Both the position numbers and the translations under genes were made by a program. This document shows positions 44,094 to 52,663 of a stretch of DNA of 64,000 nucleotides, piece after piece. The stretch lies in the NCBI GenBank assembly GCA_903873705.1, contig CAIQPK010000064.1, positions 62,001 through 126,000 of the forward strand, written 5' to 3'. Source of the DNA: an uncultured Acidobacteriota bacterium. Its GTDB lineage: Bacteria > Acidobacteriota > Terriglobia > Terriglobales > Acidobacteriaceae. The notes beneath the pieces are model-generated. The model was not told the DNA's origin. It worked only from the letters and a program-made list of their open reading frames with translations, and searched no databases. Every line of letters begins with the position of its first letter. The stretch's first letter is position 1.

Positions 44094-44513
44094 CTAGTGG
44101 TGGCCGTGATCGTAATGCCCGTGTTGCCCTTCGGTATGGTAGCGGCCCCGGTTGTCACTCCAATGGCTGCCGTGGAACTCGTGGAAGTCACGGTTGTCGA
44201 AGTGTTCGCCGCGGTTAGGATAAGCGCCGTGATACCCAAAGCGCGGATCGTAGCTGCGATTGATGTGACCGTAGAAAACCGGCCCGCGATGCCACCGGCC
44301 CGCACCCACAAAGGCACCATTGCTGAACCATTCCGGTCCATAGTAGCCATAGGGAGCACAGCGATAAGGAGCATAGCCGTAATATCCATAGGGGCAAGCG
44401 GGCTCAGCACCGATACCGATGCCGATCGAAACCTGCGCCTGCGACTTCGGCGTCGCCATGGTGAACAGCACAAATGCGAACGCTGAAAGGAGAATGTATT
44501 TGAATCCGCGCAT
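44094..44513 (-). CDS. Secreted Gly/Tyr/His-rich protein (139 aa)
   Basis: A signal peptide (MRGFKYILLSAFAFVLFTMATPKSQA is its region) precedes a mature part rich in Tyr, Gly and His (ACPYGYYGYAPYRCAPYGYYG, then many HxH and HGH elements at the end). Such proteins are frequent in acidobacteria and may bind metals or coat the surface; no activity is established. Confidence 0.6.
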   Translation of the reverse strand: MRGFKYILLSAFAFVLFTMATPKSQAQVSIGIGIGAEPACPYGYYGYAPYRCAPYGYYGPEWFSNGAFVGAGRWHRGPVFYGHINRSYDPRFGYHGAYPNRGEHFDNRDFHEFHGSHWSDNRGRYHTEGQHGHYDHGHH

Positions 44514-44622
44514 GGCGAAATACCTCACAGGCCATAGGAGGCCCCATCCGTACAAACGGTTGCGCTCGCGCCAAATTATCCGCGCCGATTAATTCCGCAT
44601 TGCCCGGAAAAGGGTTGTCCGC

Positions 44623-45528
44623 CTAAGTACGTTTTCGAAACGCCTTCTTGCGAGGCGGCAAAGGCTTCTTCAGCTGTGCCGCTTCCGGCAGCGTCTTCTT
44701 CCGCTCTACCTTCTTGCCCGCTGCTGCCCGATTCAGCGCCTGCACCTCGCCCTGCGTTAGCTCGCGAAACGCCCCCGGCGGCACATCCAGAACCAGCGCC
44801 CCATAACCAATGCGTCGAATCTTCTCAACATGATGCCCAATCTCTTCAAACATCTTGCGCAACTGTCGATTGCGCCCCTCGGTCAGTGTGACCTCGAACC
44901 AGGGGTTCTCACCTTTGCGCACCTGCTCAATCTTCGCCGGCTGCGTCAGCACCCGGTCCCGACGCCCCGAGCGCACCTCATTCAACCTGCCGCGATCGAT
45001 CATGATGCCCCGCCGCAGCGCCTCGATCGCCTCACCCGTCGGCGCGCCCGAAACCTTCACCAGGTACGTCTTCAGCACGCCCGCAGCAGCCTTTGAGAGC
45101 TTGTTAGCCAGGTCGCCATCGTTGGTCATCAGCAACAGACCTTCGCTCAGATAATCCAGCCGCCCCACCGGATACAGTCGCAGCATCTTGCTGTGTTCGC
45201 CAACAGCCTTCTTCTGCGCATCCTGCCCCAGCAACTGCATCACCGTCGGCCGCTTCTCCGGGTCATCGAGCGTGGTCACATACCCGCGCGGCTTGTTCAC
45301 CATGAAGTAACGCTGCTGCTCGCGTCCGTGCAACAACTTGCCGTCCACGCGAATGTGGTCGCGGTCAATGTCTGCCTTCGTGCCCAGCTCGGTAACGATC
45401 TTGCCGTTCACCTGCACGCGGCCTTCCAGGATGATCGTCTCCGCCGCCCGGCGCGACGCGATGCCCGCCTGGGACAGAATTTTTTGCAGGCGCTCGCCTG
45501 CGGGGTTGCCTTCGGTTTCCGCACTCAT
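44623..45528 (-). CDS. rluB: 23S rRNA pseudouridine synthase, RsuA/RluB family
   Basis: A 301-residue enzyme. Residues 10-60 are an S4 RNA-binding domain (RLQKILSQAGIASRRAAE, GRVQVNGKIV). The catalytic domain has PVGRLDYLSEGLLLMTNDG, with the active-site Asp in GRLD, and EGRNRQLRKMFEEIGH. It isomerises uridine in large-subunit rRNA. A Lys/Arg-rich tail follows. It is usually found beside scpB, as here, though a Thr-rich gene on the opposite strand now lies between them. Confidence 0.88.
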   Translation of the reverse strand: MSAETEGNPAGERLQKILSQAGIASRRAAETIILEGRVQVNGKIVTELGTKADIDRDHIRVDGKLLHGREQQRYFMVNKPRGYVTTLDDPEKRPTVMQLLGQDAQKKAVGEHSKMLRLYPVGRLDYLSEGLLLMTNDGDLANKLSKAAAGVLKTYLVKVSGAPTGEAIEALRRGIMIDRGRLNEVRSGRRDRVLTQPAKIEQVRKGENPWFEVTLTEGRNRQLRKMFEEIGHHVEKIRRIGYGALVLDVPPGAFRELTQGEVQALNRAAAGKKVERKKTLPEAAQLKKPLPPRKKAFRKRT

Positions 45529-45703
45529 CCCTTCATTATCTCCCCAAATCAGCTGACTCCGTTCATCCAGCCTGCATCCAACTCCCCTGTTGCACGCAGT
45601 AGCGCAATTCAGTTCATTGCGCCGGCCTCAGTTTGATGACAGCCGACGCCATCAGTCAGGCGCGATACCGGGCCCGGCTTCACATCACAACGAGGAGATC
45701 ACC

Positions 45704-46123
45704 ATGCGCACGAACCCATTGTTCAAGCCTTTTGCAGTAACTGCTCTGTCCCTGGCATTTCTCACTGCAGGCGCCCACGCCCAGGAGACCAGCACCTCCA
45801 CAACCACCTCAACGCAGGCGACCCACAGCACCACGGCAACCGGCGTCGACGCCAACGGCCAGCCCGTCACCAAGGTTCGCCGTCGCACCAACGTGCAGCA
45901 CGCCACCACCACCACCGCACCCGACGGCACCCAGGTCACCACGCGCCAGGAAGCGACTCACCACGCGACCGCGACCACCACGCCCGACGGCACCACCGTC
46001 GTCCCTGAAGCCGACCGCACCGCCACGCGCACGCAAACCGTCACCACGCCCGACGGCCAGACGCAGACCAACTCCGAATCTCACACCAGCACCACCACCA
46101 CGACACCTCCGCCCTTGTTCTAA
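45704..46123 (+). CDS. Secreted Thr/Ala-rich low-complexity protein (139 aa)
   Basis: The ATG at 45704 follows GAGGAG. A signal peptide (FKPFAVTALSLAFLTAGAHA) leads to a mature region made of Thr/Ser/Ala with repeated (T)TTPDGT and TAPDGTQV motifs. No fold is predicted; it may be a periplasmic or surface-exposed disordered protein. A strong terminator follows. Confidence 0.65.
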   Translation: MRTNPLFKPFAVTALSLAFLTAGAHAQETSTSTTTSTQATHSTTATGVDANGQPVTKVRRRTNVQHATTTTAPDGTQVTTRQEATHHATATTTPDGTTVVPEADRTATRTQTVTTPDGQTQTNSESHTSTTTTTPPPLF

Positions 46124-46146
46124 ATCGACGAAGCGCGCACCAAATC

Positions 46147-46177
46147 AAAAAGGCACAGCCGTCGGCTGTGCCTTTTT
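46147..46177 (+). terminator. Intrinsic terminator
   Basis: AAAAAGGCACAGCC, loop GTC, GGCTGTGCCTTTTT: a perfect stem with A-tract before and T-tract after, so it works for the plus-strand Thr-rich gene and probably for the converging scpB transcript as well. Confidence 0.9.
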
Positions 46178-46204
46178 CCCTGCTAACAACTAAGAACTAA
46201 CAAC

Positions 46205-47284
46205 TCACAACTCCTCATCAGCCGGATTAGTCGACCCATCCGGCGTCCCATCCGCCTGCGCCTCATGCGTCTCCGCCTGCGGCTCAACATCCTCCGGCGA
46301 GTCATGCTCCCGCTCATGGCCTTCCGGCTCGTCCGACTTATCGCTCACCAGCTCTTCAGCAGACTCATGCAGCGCCGGCGTCTCTTGCGGCGCCGCATTC
46401 AACTCGTCCAAACTGCTTTCGCCCGAACTCTCATCACCCGTCTCTTCGCTCACGCGCCGCGGCTCATCCATCGGAATCTCCTCCTGCACCGGATCGACGT
46501 CGGCCAGTTCGCCCGCCATCTTCTCAAACTCTTCGATGCTCGGAAGCTCGTTGATGTCCTTCAGCCCAAACCGCACCAGGAAGTCCTTGGTCGTCTTGTA
46601 GAGTATCGGCCGGCCAATCACCTGCTTGCGCCCTGCCGTAGTCACCAGCTTGCGCGCCATCAGGCCGCCCAGCACGCCGCCCGAGTCCACGCCACGGATC
46701 TCCGATATCTCCGGAGCCGTCACCGGCTGCTTATACGCGACGACAGCCAGCGTCTCCAACGCCTGCAGGCTCAACTTCAGCGGTGGTTTCAGGCTCTTCA
46801 CAAACCCGCGCACCGCATCGTGATACTCCGGCTTGGTCGCCAGCCGGAACCCGCCCGCAACCTCGCGAATCTCCAACCCTCGCCCCTCAGCCGCATAATC
46901 GCCAATCAACTCTTCCAGCAGCGACCGGAAATGCTCCCGCAGTGCCCGCTCGCGCACCTTGGTCTCAGCCGCCGCATCCCTGGCCAGCTTCTTCTCCGCC
47001 TCAGCCGGATCGACCGCAACGGCAGGCGTCTCTTCCGCCACCGGCGCTGTTGCCCCTTCTTCCGCAACCTCTACATCAGGAGACAGCAACTCCGCATTCA
47101 GGGCGTCTTCATCCCCGGCATCGTCGTCTTCGGCAGCTTCATCCAGCGCCAGCAGCGTCTGCTGTGAACGCAGAGCGTCCAGCTCCGCCTGGCCTTCTTC
47201 ACCTAGCAGGCCAACCAGTTGCGCCAGCGTTACCGGCTCTTCGGAGGCATAAATTACGGCTTCAATCTTTGCTTTCAGACTCAT
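46205..47284 (-). CDS. scpB: Segregation and condensation protein B, with acidic insert and tail
   Basis: A 359-residue ScpB from ATG 47284. Family landmarks are SLKAKIEAVIYASEEPVTLAQL at the start and SLQALETLAVVAYKQPVTAPEI, VDSGGVLGGLMARKLV and GRPILYKTTKDFLVRFGL in the second winged-helix domain. ScpB is normally about 180-220 residues. Here about 75 acidic residues (about 40-115) interrupt the first domain, and about 90 acidic residues form a C-terminal tail. It would bind ScpA and Smc in the condensin complex. ScpA is not adjacent but at 53.9 kb. Confidence 0.87.
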   Translation of the reverse strand: MSLKAKIEAVIYASEEPVTLAQLVGLLGEEGQAELDALRSQQTLLALDEAAEDDDAGDEDALNAELLSPDVEVAEEGATAPVAEETPAVAVDPAEAEKKLARDAAAETKVRERALREHFRSLLEELIGDYAAEGRGLEIREVAGGFRLATKPEYHDAVRGFVKSLKPPLKLSLQALETLAVVAYKQPVTAPEISEIRGVDSGGVLGGLMARKLVTTAGRKQVIGRPILYKTTKDFLVRFGLKDINELPSIEEFEKMAGELADVDPVQEEIPMDEPRRVSEETGDESSGESSLDELNAAPQETPALHESAEELVSDKSDEPEGHEREHDSPEDVEPQAETHEAQADGTPDGSTNPADEEL

Positions 47285-47430
47285 GGGCGCAGCGTTGAGT
47301 GTACCAATCCCCGCCTCCCCGCGCCGGTCTACACCGGTCACGCCTCAGCAGTAATTCCGCCTATTTGTGCGGCTTATCCAGCGGCCATTGTGGATTACGC
47401 GGTCGATATCCCGAACATCGGACAATGCCG

Positions 47431-49089
47431 CTACTTGGCCATTGTGTAGAAGAGCCAATACAGCGCCCCGGCCAGCAGAGCCGCCGTCGGCAGCGTCAGG
47501 AACCACGCCAGTGCAATGTTACGGATGGTACTGAACTGCAATCCGCTGCCATTGCCCGCCATCGCTCCCGCCACGCCAGACGACACCACGTGCGTCGTAG
47601 ACACCGGCAACCCGAACCGGTCAGCACCAAAGATCGTCAGCATCGAAATAATCTCCGCCGAAGCCCCCTGGGCATACGTCAAGTGCGTCTTTCCAATCTT
47701 CTCCCCCACCGTGATCACAATCCGCTTCCACCCGAACATTGTTCCAAAGCCCAGCGCCAGCGCCACCGCTACCTTCACCCACGTCGGTATGAACTTGGTT
47801 GAGGCATCCAGCTTGTCGCGATAATTCGCCAGGATCAGCTTGTCCCGGTCCGTCAGTCTCAGCCCGCCATCGGGCCCAAACTTCCCTACCAGCCCCAGCG
47901 TCTCCGAGACCAGGTACATCTGGTTGCGCATATTCGCCTGGTCGTCAGCCGGAACGTTGCCGATCGATCCCGCACCCACCGCATCCGCGCGAATCGTATC
48001 CACCATCCGGCGCAGCGCCAGCGTCGTGTCCGAGTTGTACTTATGCGTCGCGATAAAGTGCTGCAACTCCGCCCCGGAAGCCTGCGGCGTCGTAATCGAA
48101 TCGAACCCGGCCGGTCCCGGCAGCGTTGCGCTCGGCTGAATGTAGTGCCCCAGCGTGTCGCTGGTCTGCTGCGACACCGCCACAAAATCAAACAGTTGAT
48201 CCGGCCCAATCGTATGGTTCAGCGCATACGCCGTAGGCACCGTGCCCACCAGGATCAGCATGATCAATCCCATGCCCTTCTGACCGTCATTCGACCCATG
48301 CGCAAAACTCACGCCCGTACAGGTCAAAATCAGCACACACCGAATCCAGAACGGCGGCGGAAGGTCGCCTTCAGGCGCCTCGTAAAGCTGCGGATCGGTA
48401 ATCACCCGCTTCGCCACCCACAGCAGAATGAACGCCCCTACAAATCCGATCAGCGGCGAGAAAAACAGCGCCTTCGCTATCTTCGTCACCTGGCTCCAGT
48501 CGATCCCCGACGTCAGCGACCCCGGATGCATCCACTGGTTCGCCAGCCCCACCCCCAGGATCGATCCGATCATCGTATGCGAGCTCGAAGCCGGCAATCC
48601 CCGCGCCCACGTCAGCAGGTTCCACAGGATCGCCGACACCAGCAGCGCAAACACCATCGAGAAGCCCGACCCTCTCGACACCTTCAGGATCAGTTCAACC
48701 GGCAGCAGCGACACAATCGCGAACGCCACCGTTCCCGAGCTAGTCAGCACCCCGATAAAGTTCCAGAACCCCGACCAGATGACCGCCGCATGTGGATCCA
48801 GCGAGTGGGTATAAATCACCGTCGCTACCGCGTTCGCCGTATCGTGAAACCCGTTGACGAACTCGAACCCCAGCGCAATCACCAGCGCGAGCCCCAGCAG
48901 CATATAAGGCAGCAGCGTCGTCGGGTGCGTCGCAGAAAGGTCGCCGATCAGCTTGCTCAGCACATACACAACGCCGACCACGGCAATCGCGCCAATGAAG
49001 AACAGCATCCCCTTGGGAGGTTTTTTATACCGAAGTTTGCGCTCAAGGCGCGACGTGGGCTGCGGAGTTGGCGCGGTGATCGTTGCCAT
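47431..49089 (-). CDS. pit: PiT-family inorganic phosphate transporter
   Basis: A 552-residue polytopic membrane protein. PiT signature segments occur at both ends: LGFEFVNGFHDTANAVATVIYT (about 94-115) and GADRFGLPVSTTHVVSSGVAGAM near the C-terminus. Between them are many hydrophobic segments and a large hydrophilic loop (about 300-430). It would carry phosphate with protons or cations. The gene is alone, with about 90 bp to scpB. Confidence 0.9.
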   Translation of the reverse strand: MATITAPTPQPTSRLERKLRYKKPPKGMLFFIGAIAVVGVVYVLSKLIGDLSATHPTTLLPYMLLGLALVIALGFEFVNGFHDTANAVATVIYTHSLDPHAAVIWSGFWNFIGVLTSSGTVAFAIVSLLPVELILKVSRGSGFSMVFALLVSAILWNLLTWARGLPASSSHTMIGSILGVGLANQWMHPGSLTSGIDWSQVTKIAKALFFSPLIGFVGAFILLWVAKRVITDPQLYEAPEGDLPPPFWIRCVLILTCTGVSFAHGSNDGQKGMGLIMLILVGTVPTAYALNHTIGPDQLFDFVAVSQQTSDTLGHYIQPSATLPGPAGFDSITTPQASGAELQHFIATHKYNSDTTLALRRMVDTIRADAVGAGSIGNVPADDQANMRNQMYLVSETLGLVGKFGPDGGLRLTDRDKLILANYRDKLDASTKFIPTWVKVAVALALGFGTMFGWKRIVITVGEKIGKTHLTYAQGASAEIISMLTIFGADRFGLPVSTTHVVSSGVAGAMAGNGSGLQFSTIRNIALAWFLTLPTAALLAGALYWLFYTMAK

Positions 49090-49352
49090 ATAGGGTCTTC
49101 GAGCAGTGCCTGTCTAGAGTCGAGAAGTGCGTTCAGTTCCTGTTCGGTTCGGAGAAGCTCTGCATCAAACGGTCGTCCAGCGTCTTCGCTGCAAGAGCGG
49201 TAAGAGACCATGGGTGGTCGGTGGAATGTCAGTCGGGTTTGCGCGACAAGCGCGAAGAGTGTCGGGAAATTTTCCCTTGCAAATTGTAACCGCCCCGGAA
49301 AGCTATAGTCGTAAATGCGTGCACTACTTGTGATGCGCAAAGGAGAGTAAGC

Positions 49353-49934
49353 GTGCCGAAATTCACAATCGTCCGGGGTGATATTACACAACGCCAAACC
49401 GACGCTATCGTCAATGCTGCCAACACTTCCCTGCTTGGAGGAGGCGGTGTAGACGGCGCAATCCACAGGGCAGCCGGCCCCGCTCTCCTGGAATCGTGCC
49501 GAAAACTCGGTGGCTGCCCCACCGGACAGGCCAAAGCCACCCCCGGTTTTCTGCTCCCGGCAAAGTGGGTCTTCCACGCTGTCGGCCCCGTATGGGACGG
49601 CGGCGGCCAGGGTGAACCCGCACTCCTCGCCAGCTGCTACCGCGCCTGCCTCAACCTCGCTCGCCAGCACGCCGTCCAGACCATGGCTTTCCCCGCGATC
49701 TCCACCGGCGTCTACAACTTCCCCCGCGGATTCGCCGCCCAGATCGCCGTCATGGAATGCCGCCAGCACGCCGACGCCGCCGGCGTCTACAACTTCCCCC
49801 GCGGATTCGCCGCCCAGATCGCCGTCATGGAATGCCGCCAGCACGCCGACGCCGCCGGCGTGCAGCTCATCGAGTTCGTCTGCTTCGACGAACCCACCGC
49901 CGCCACCTTCGACGACATCTTCGACTCCCTCTAG
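49353..49934 (+). CDS. Macro-domain protein with internal 25-residue duplication
   Basis: A 193-residue macro domain (ADP-ribose binding/O-acetyl-ADP-ribose deacetylase type). The start is GTG 49353 with AAAGGAG about 8 bases upstream. The binding motifs [22 protein letters not shown] and [12 protein letters not shown] are intact. Residues 119-143 are repeated exactly at 144-168, duplicating the substrate loop and the helix behind it. A normal macro domain of this type has about 170 residues and one such loop, so the fold must bulge out one copy or be damaged. Confidence 0.85.
   Translation: MPKFTIVRGDITQRQTDAIVNAANTSLLGGGGVDGAIHRAAGPALLESCRKLGGCPTGQAKATPGFLLPAKWVFHAVGPVWDGGGQGEPALLASCYRACLNLARQHAVQTMAFPAISTGVYNFPRGFAAQIAVMECRQHADAAGVYNFPRGFAAQIAVMECRQHADAAGVQLIEFVCFDEPTAATFDDIFDSL
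49707..49856. repeat. Perfect 75-bp tandem duplication
   Basis: Bases 49707-49781 are repeated without a mismatch at 49782-49856, in frame inside the macro-domain gene. Lack of any difference points to a very recent event or an assembly artefact. Confidence 0.95.
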
Positions 49935-50001
49935 CCACCGCAGCGGGTTCCCCATGTCCTGATTCTCGGACACGGGCCGCCACGACACCCAATCCGCGCC
50001 C

Positions 50002-51054
50002 CTATTCACCCGGCACATGCTCCGCCGTCGTCTCCCAGTGCCCCGTCAAATAGTGCAGCACCGTGCTCCCCGCCAGCCACCCCGACTCCAGCGCCACCCG
50101 CGTCCCAATGTACGGCGCCGTCACTGACTCCACCGCCGTATGCCCTGGCCGCGGCATGCAGTAATTGCTCCCCGTGCGCAGAATCATCACCCGCCGCCGG
50201 TCAACGCGATGCATCTCCGTCAGCCGCTCAATCGCATTCATAAACCCGGAGTCTTCCATCTCCGTCATCACGAACACGCCCTTGCCGCCGGTAAACAACC
50301 GCACCCAGTCCCGCGCAAACTGCGTCATCACATCGCCGTGCCAGAAGTAGTCCGAAGCAAACGTATCGCCCTTCAGCACGAACGGCGGCTTCTGCGCATT
50401 AGGAAACCCGGTGTACTCCGCACGAAACGCCGCCACGACCGGATCATCCACCAGCTTCAAATTCTTCGTCTGCTCAAACGCCCAATCCGCCAGCTTGCCA
50501 TTCAGCTCAAACAAATTCGACCGCGTCCACGGCGCCTGCGCGTAGCTCTCCGGATTGGGTGCCTTGGCGCTCACCGGAAATTTTCCGTAAGGCCACTCCT
50601 TCGGCGCGTCATGCGGATCGATCTCCCGAGAAACATCCCCCACTGCATAAGTAGCCCACGCAGCCGACCCCACCGACGCCATCTTCGGGTCCACCCCCGC
50701 AATCCCGTTGATCAAAAAATATGCCTTCGTCAGGTCGAACCGCGGGTCCAGCCCCAGAGCCATCATCGACGCCGTAGCATTCACCAGCGTCGTCCCGCTC
50801 ACCATCCCCAGCACGGTGTGCTCCTTGTTCGTCCGCAGCGGATGCACGCCACCCGGAAACGCAATCACCTCATCCAGGTGCTCGCGCTCCGCCCACAACT
50901 GAAACTCCCCAGGCACATCGCCCGTGTCCGCACCAATCTCAAACGTAACCACAATCACCGCCCGAATGGGCCACGGCTTCCCCTGCGCCGCCGCATGAAC
51001 AACGCACACAAACATCAACATGAAGGCAGAGATACACAATGAGCGCAGGCGCAT
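50002..51054 (-). CDS. Purine nucleoside permease (NUP family)
   Basis: A 350-residue protein with signal peptide (LCISAFMLMFVCVVHAAAQG). The rest matches the NUP family in AVIVVTFEIGADTGDVPGEFQLW, FPGGVHPLRTNKEHTVL, ASYFLINGIAGVDP-like FLINGIAGVDPKMAS, and the end ILRTGSNYCMPRPG. NUP proteins were linked to nucleoside uptake in fungi and bacteria, but the fold resembles nucleoside phosphorylases, so the biochemical role is not settled. It is probably periplasmic. Confidence 0.8.
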   Translation of the reverse strand: MRLRSLCISAFMLMFVCVVHAAAQGKPWPIRAVIVVTFEIGADTGDVPGEFQLWAEREHLDEVIAFPGGVHPLRTNKEHTVLGMVSGTTLVNATASMMALGLDPRFDLTKAYFLINGIAGVDPKMASVGSAAWATYAVGDVSREIDPHDAPKEWPYGKFPVSAKAPNPESYAQAPWTRSNLFELNGKLADWAFEQTKNLKLVDDPVVAAFRAEYTGFPNAQKPPFVLKGDTFASDYFWHGDVMTQFARDWVRLFTGGKGVFVMTEMEDSGFMNAIERLTEMHRVDRRRVMILRTGSNYCMPRPGHTAVESVTAPYIGTRVALESGWLAGSTVLHYLTGHWETTAEHVPGE

Positions 51055-51158
51055 GGCAGAGGGTCTCCTGAGTGTGACGGGTATGCCCCAAGACTATCGC
51101 ATCGTCCACCACAGCCGAAATCCGCCAGACTGTTCTACTTCGCACCCACCCTCGATCT

Positions 51159-51213
51159 GTCATCCTGAGCGAAGTAGCTCGCGTCTTTGCGAGCGACGCA
51201 GTCGAAGGACCCC
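51159..51213. repeat. Dispersed repeat, CATCCTGAGCG...GTCGAAGGACC copy
   Basis: TGTCATCCTGAGCGAAGTAG ... CGACGCAGTCGAAGGACCCC with an inner hairpin GCTCGC/GCGAGC around TCTTT. Same family as 40474; it fills part of the spacer between the permease and aldo/keto reductase genes. Confidence 0.8.
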
Positions 51214-51328
51214 GAAACCGCCATGCCTGCCGATACCGCTCGTACCTTCCCGCCATGGGTCTCCTGAATCCCCACCACCCCACCCCGCATCTCACGAAGC
51301 GCAAGCCAACCCAACCGGAGAAAGCACT

Positions 51329-52180
51329 ATGCCCACACCCCCAAAAACCTTCAAACTAGGCGGCGACCTCGAAATCAACCGCCTCGGCTACGGCGCCATG
51401 CGCATCACCGGCAAAGGCGTCTGGGGCGAGCCCGCCGACAAGGCCTCCGCCCGCGCTGTCCTCCGCCGCGCCGTCGAACTCGGCGTCAACTTCATCGACA
51501 CCGCCGACAGCTACGGCCCCGACGTCAGCGAAATCCTCATCGGCGAAGCCCTCGCTCCCTACGCCAAAGGCACCGTCATCGCCACCAAGGGCGGCCTCGT
51601 CCGCACCGGCCCCGACCAGTGGCTCCCCGTCGGCCGTCCCGAGTACATCCAGCAGCAGGTCGAAATGAGCCTCCGCCACCTCCGCACCAACACCATCGAC
51701 CTCTGGCAGCTCCACCGCATCGACCCCAAGGTCCCCGTCGAAGAAACCCTCGCCCCCATCAAGGAAATGCAGAAGGCCGGCAAGATCCGCCACGTAGGCC
51801 TCAGCGAAGTAAAGCCCCACGAAATCGACCAGGCCCGCAAGTTCATCGACATCGTCAGCGTCCAGAACATGTACAACCTCACGCAGCGCCAGCACGAAGA
51901 CGTCCTCACCTACTGCGAAAAGGAAGGCCTCGCCTTCATCCCCTGGTTCCCCGTAGCCGCAGGCAAACTAGCCCAACCCGGCGGCAAGCTAGACGAAATC
52001 TCCCAACGCCACGGCGCCACCGTCTCGCAACTCTCCATAGCCTGGCTACTCCACCGCAGCCCGGTCATGCTCCCCATCCCCGGCACCTCATCGATAGCCC
52101 ACCTCGAAGAAAACCTGAAGTCCGCCGACGTCACTCTCTCCGAAGCCGAAATGAAAGAAATCGAAGACGCCACCAGATAA
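51329..52180 (+). CDS. Aldo/keto reductase
   Basis: A 283-residue NADPH-dependent (alpha/beta)8 reductase. Catalytic Asp and Tyr lie in FIDTADSYGPDVSE, Lys in ATKGGL, and His in LWQLHRID. The C-terminal nucleotide-binding part reads PIPGTSSIAHLEEN. The start is ATG 51329, with GGAG upstream. Upstream sequence in the same frame is repeat-derived and was excluded. The substrate is unknown. Confidence 0.9.
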   Translation: MPTPPKTFKLGGDLEINRLGYGAMRITGKGVWGEPADKASARAVLRRAVELGVNFIDTADSYGPDVSEILIGEALAPYAKGTVIATKGGLVRTGPDQWLPVGRPEYIQQQVEMSLRHLRTNTIDLWQLHRIDPKVPVEETLAPIKEMQKAGKIRHVGLSEVKPHEIDQARKFIDIVSVQNMYNLTQRQHEDVLTYCEKEGLAFIPWFPVAAGKLAQPGGKLDEISQRHGATVSQLSIAWLLHRSPVMLPIPGTSSIAHLEENLKSADVTLSEAEMKEIEDATR

Positions 52181-52198
52181 CAATCACGCAAAACGAAT

Positions 52199-52224
52199 GC
52201 GCGCTGAGCATCGGCTCAGCGCGC
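52199..52224 (+). terminator. Hairpin terminator after the aldo/keto reductase
   Basis: GCGCGCTGAGC pairs perfectly with GCTCAGCGCGC across a 4-base loop, followed by TTCGTCTTT. It starts 19 bases after the stop codon. Confidence 0.8.
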
Positions 52225-52663
52225 TTCGTCTTTCATCAGTCTCTGCACTCATTCCCGAAAAGCAAAAAAACGTAACAAAATGCCGGTTTATGATTGCAAT
52301 CCGCCGTCACTCATGGCATCTTCAAACATATTGTTTCGAAAGGACGCCCTCATGACAGTTGTTCAACACAATTTGCCTAGCGGGCAGCGTCGGTCGTGGT
52401 TTGACTCACGTTGCTATTGGGCGTCTTTCCGGTCGCGCTAACCGACCCACAGCGCCCATCCGCACAACTTAACGTTCGCTGGCTCGCATGAGCGCAGTCG
52501 TGTCTTCGGCCTGCATGGCCGCGTGCACGCACTGCTCCATACGCCTGCCTCCGCGCACACGCGCCCCTCAGCGAAGGACCGCCGTCTGCGTCGAGCAAGG
52601 GCACCGCGCCCGCGACAACGCACCTCTGTGCCGCCGGCAAATGAGCGGCTAGAAACGATCGAC
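52225..52663. other. Long spacer before the AAA ATPase, with a possible 29-codon ORF
   Basis: About 440 bases without a convincing gene. An ATG at 52352 with AAAGGA upstream opens a 29-residue frame to 52441 (MTVVQHNLPSGQRRSW...), which could be a leader peptide or chance. The first 120 bases are AT-richer (CAAACATATTGTTTCG) and may hold a promoter. The remaining sequence is GC-rich with several short inverted repeats but no clear riboswitch. Confidence 0.4.

Noticed and set aside
48043-49203. 386-residue Arg-rich frame opposite the phosphate transporter
   Set aside because: Antisense shadow of a GC-rich gene; no start signal and no domain, while the minus strand has full PiT motifs.
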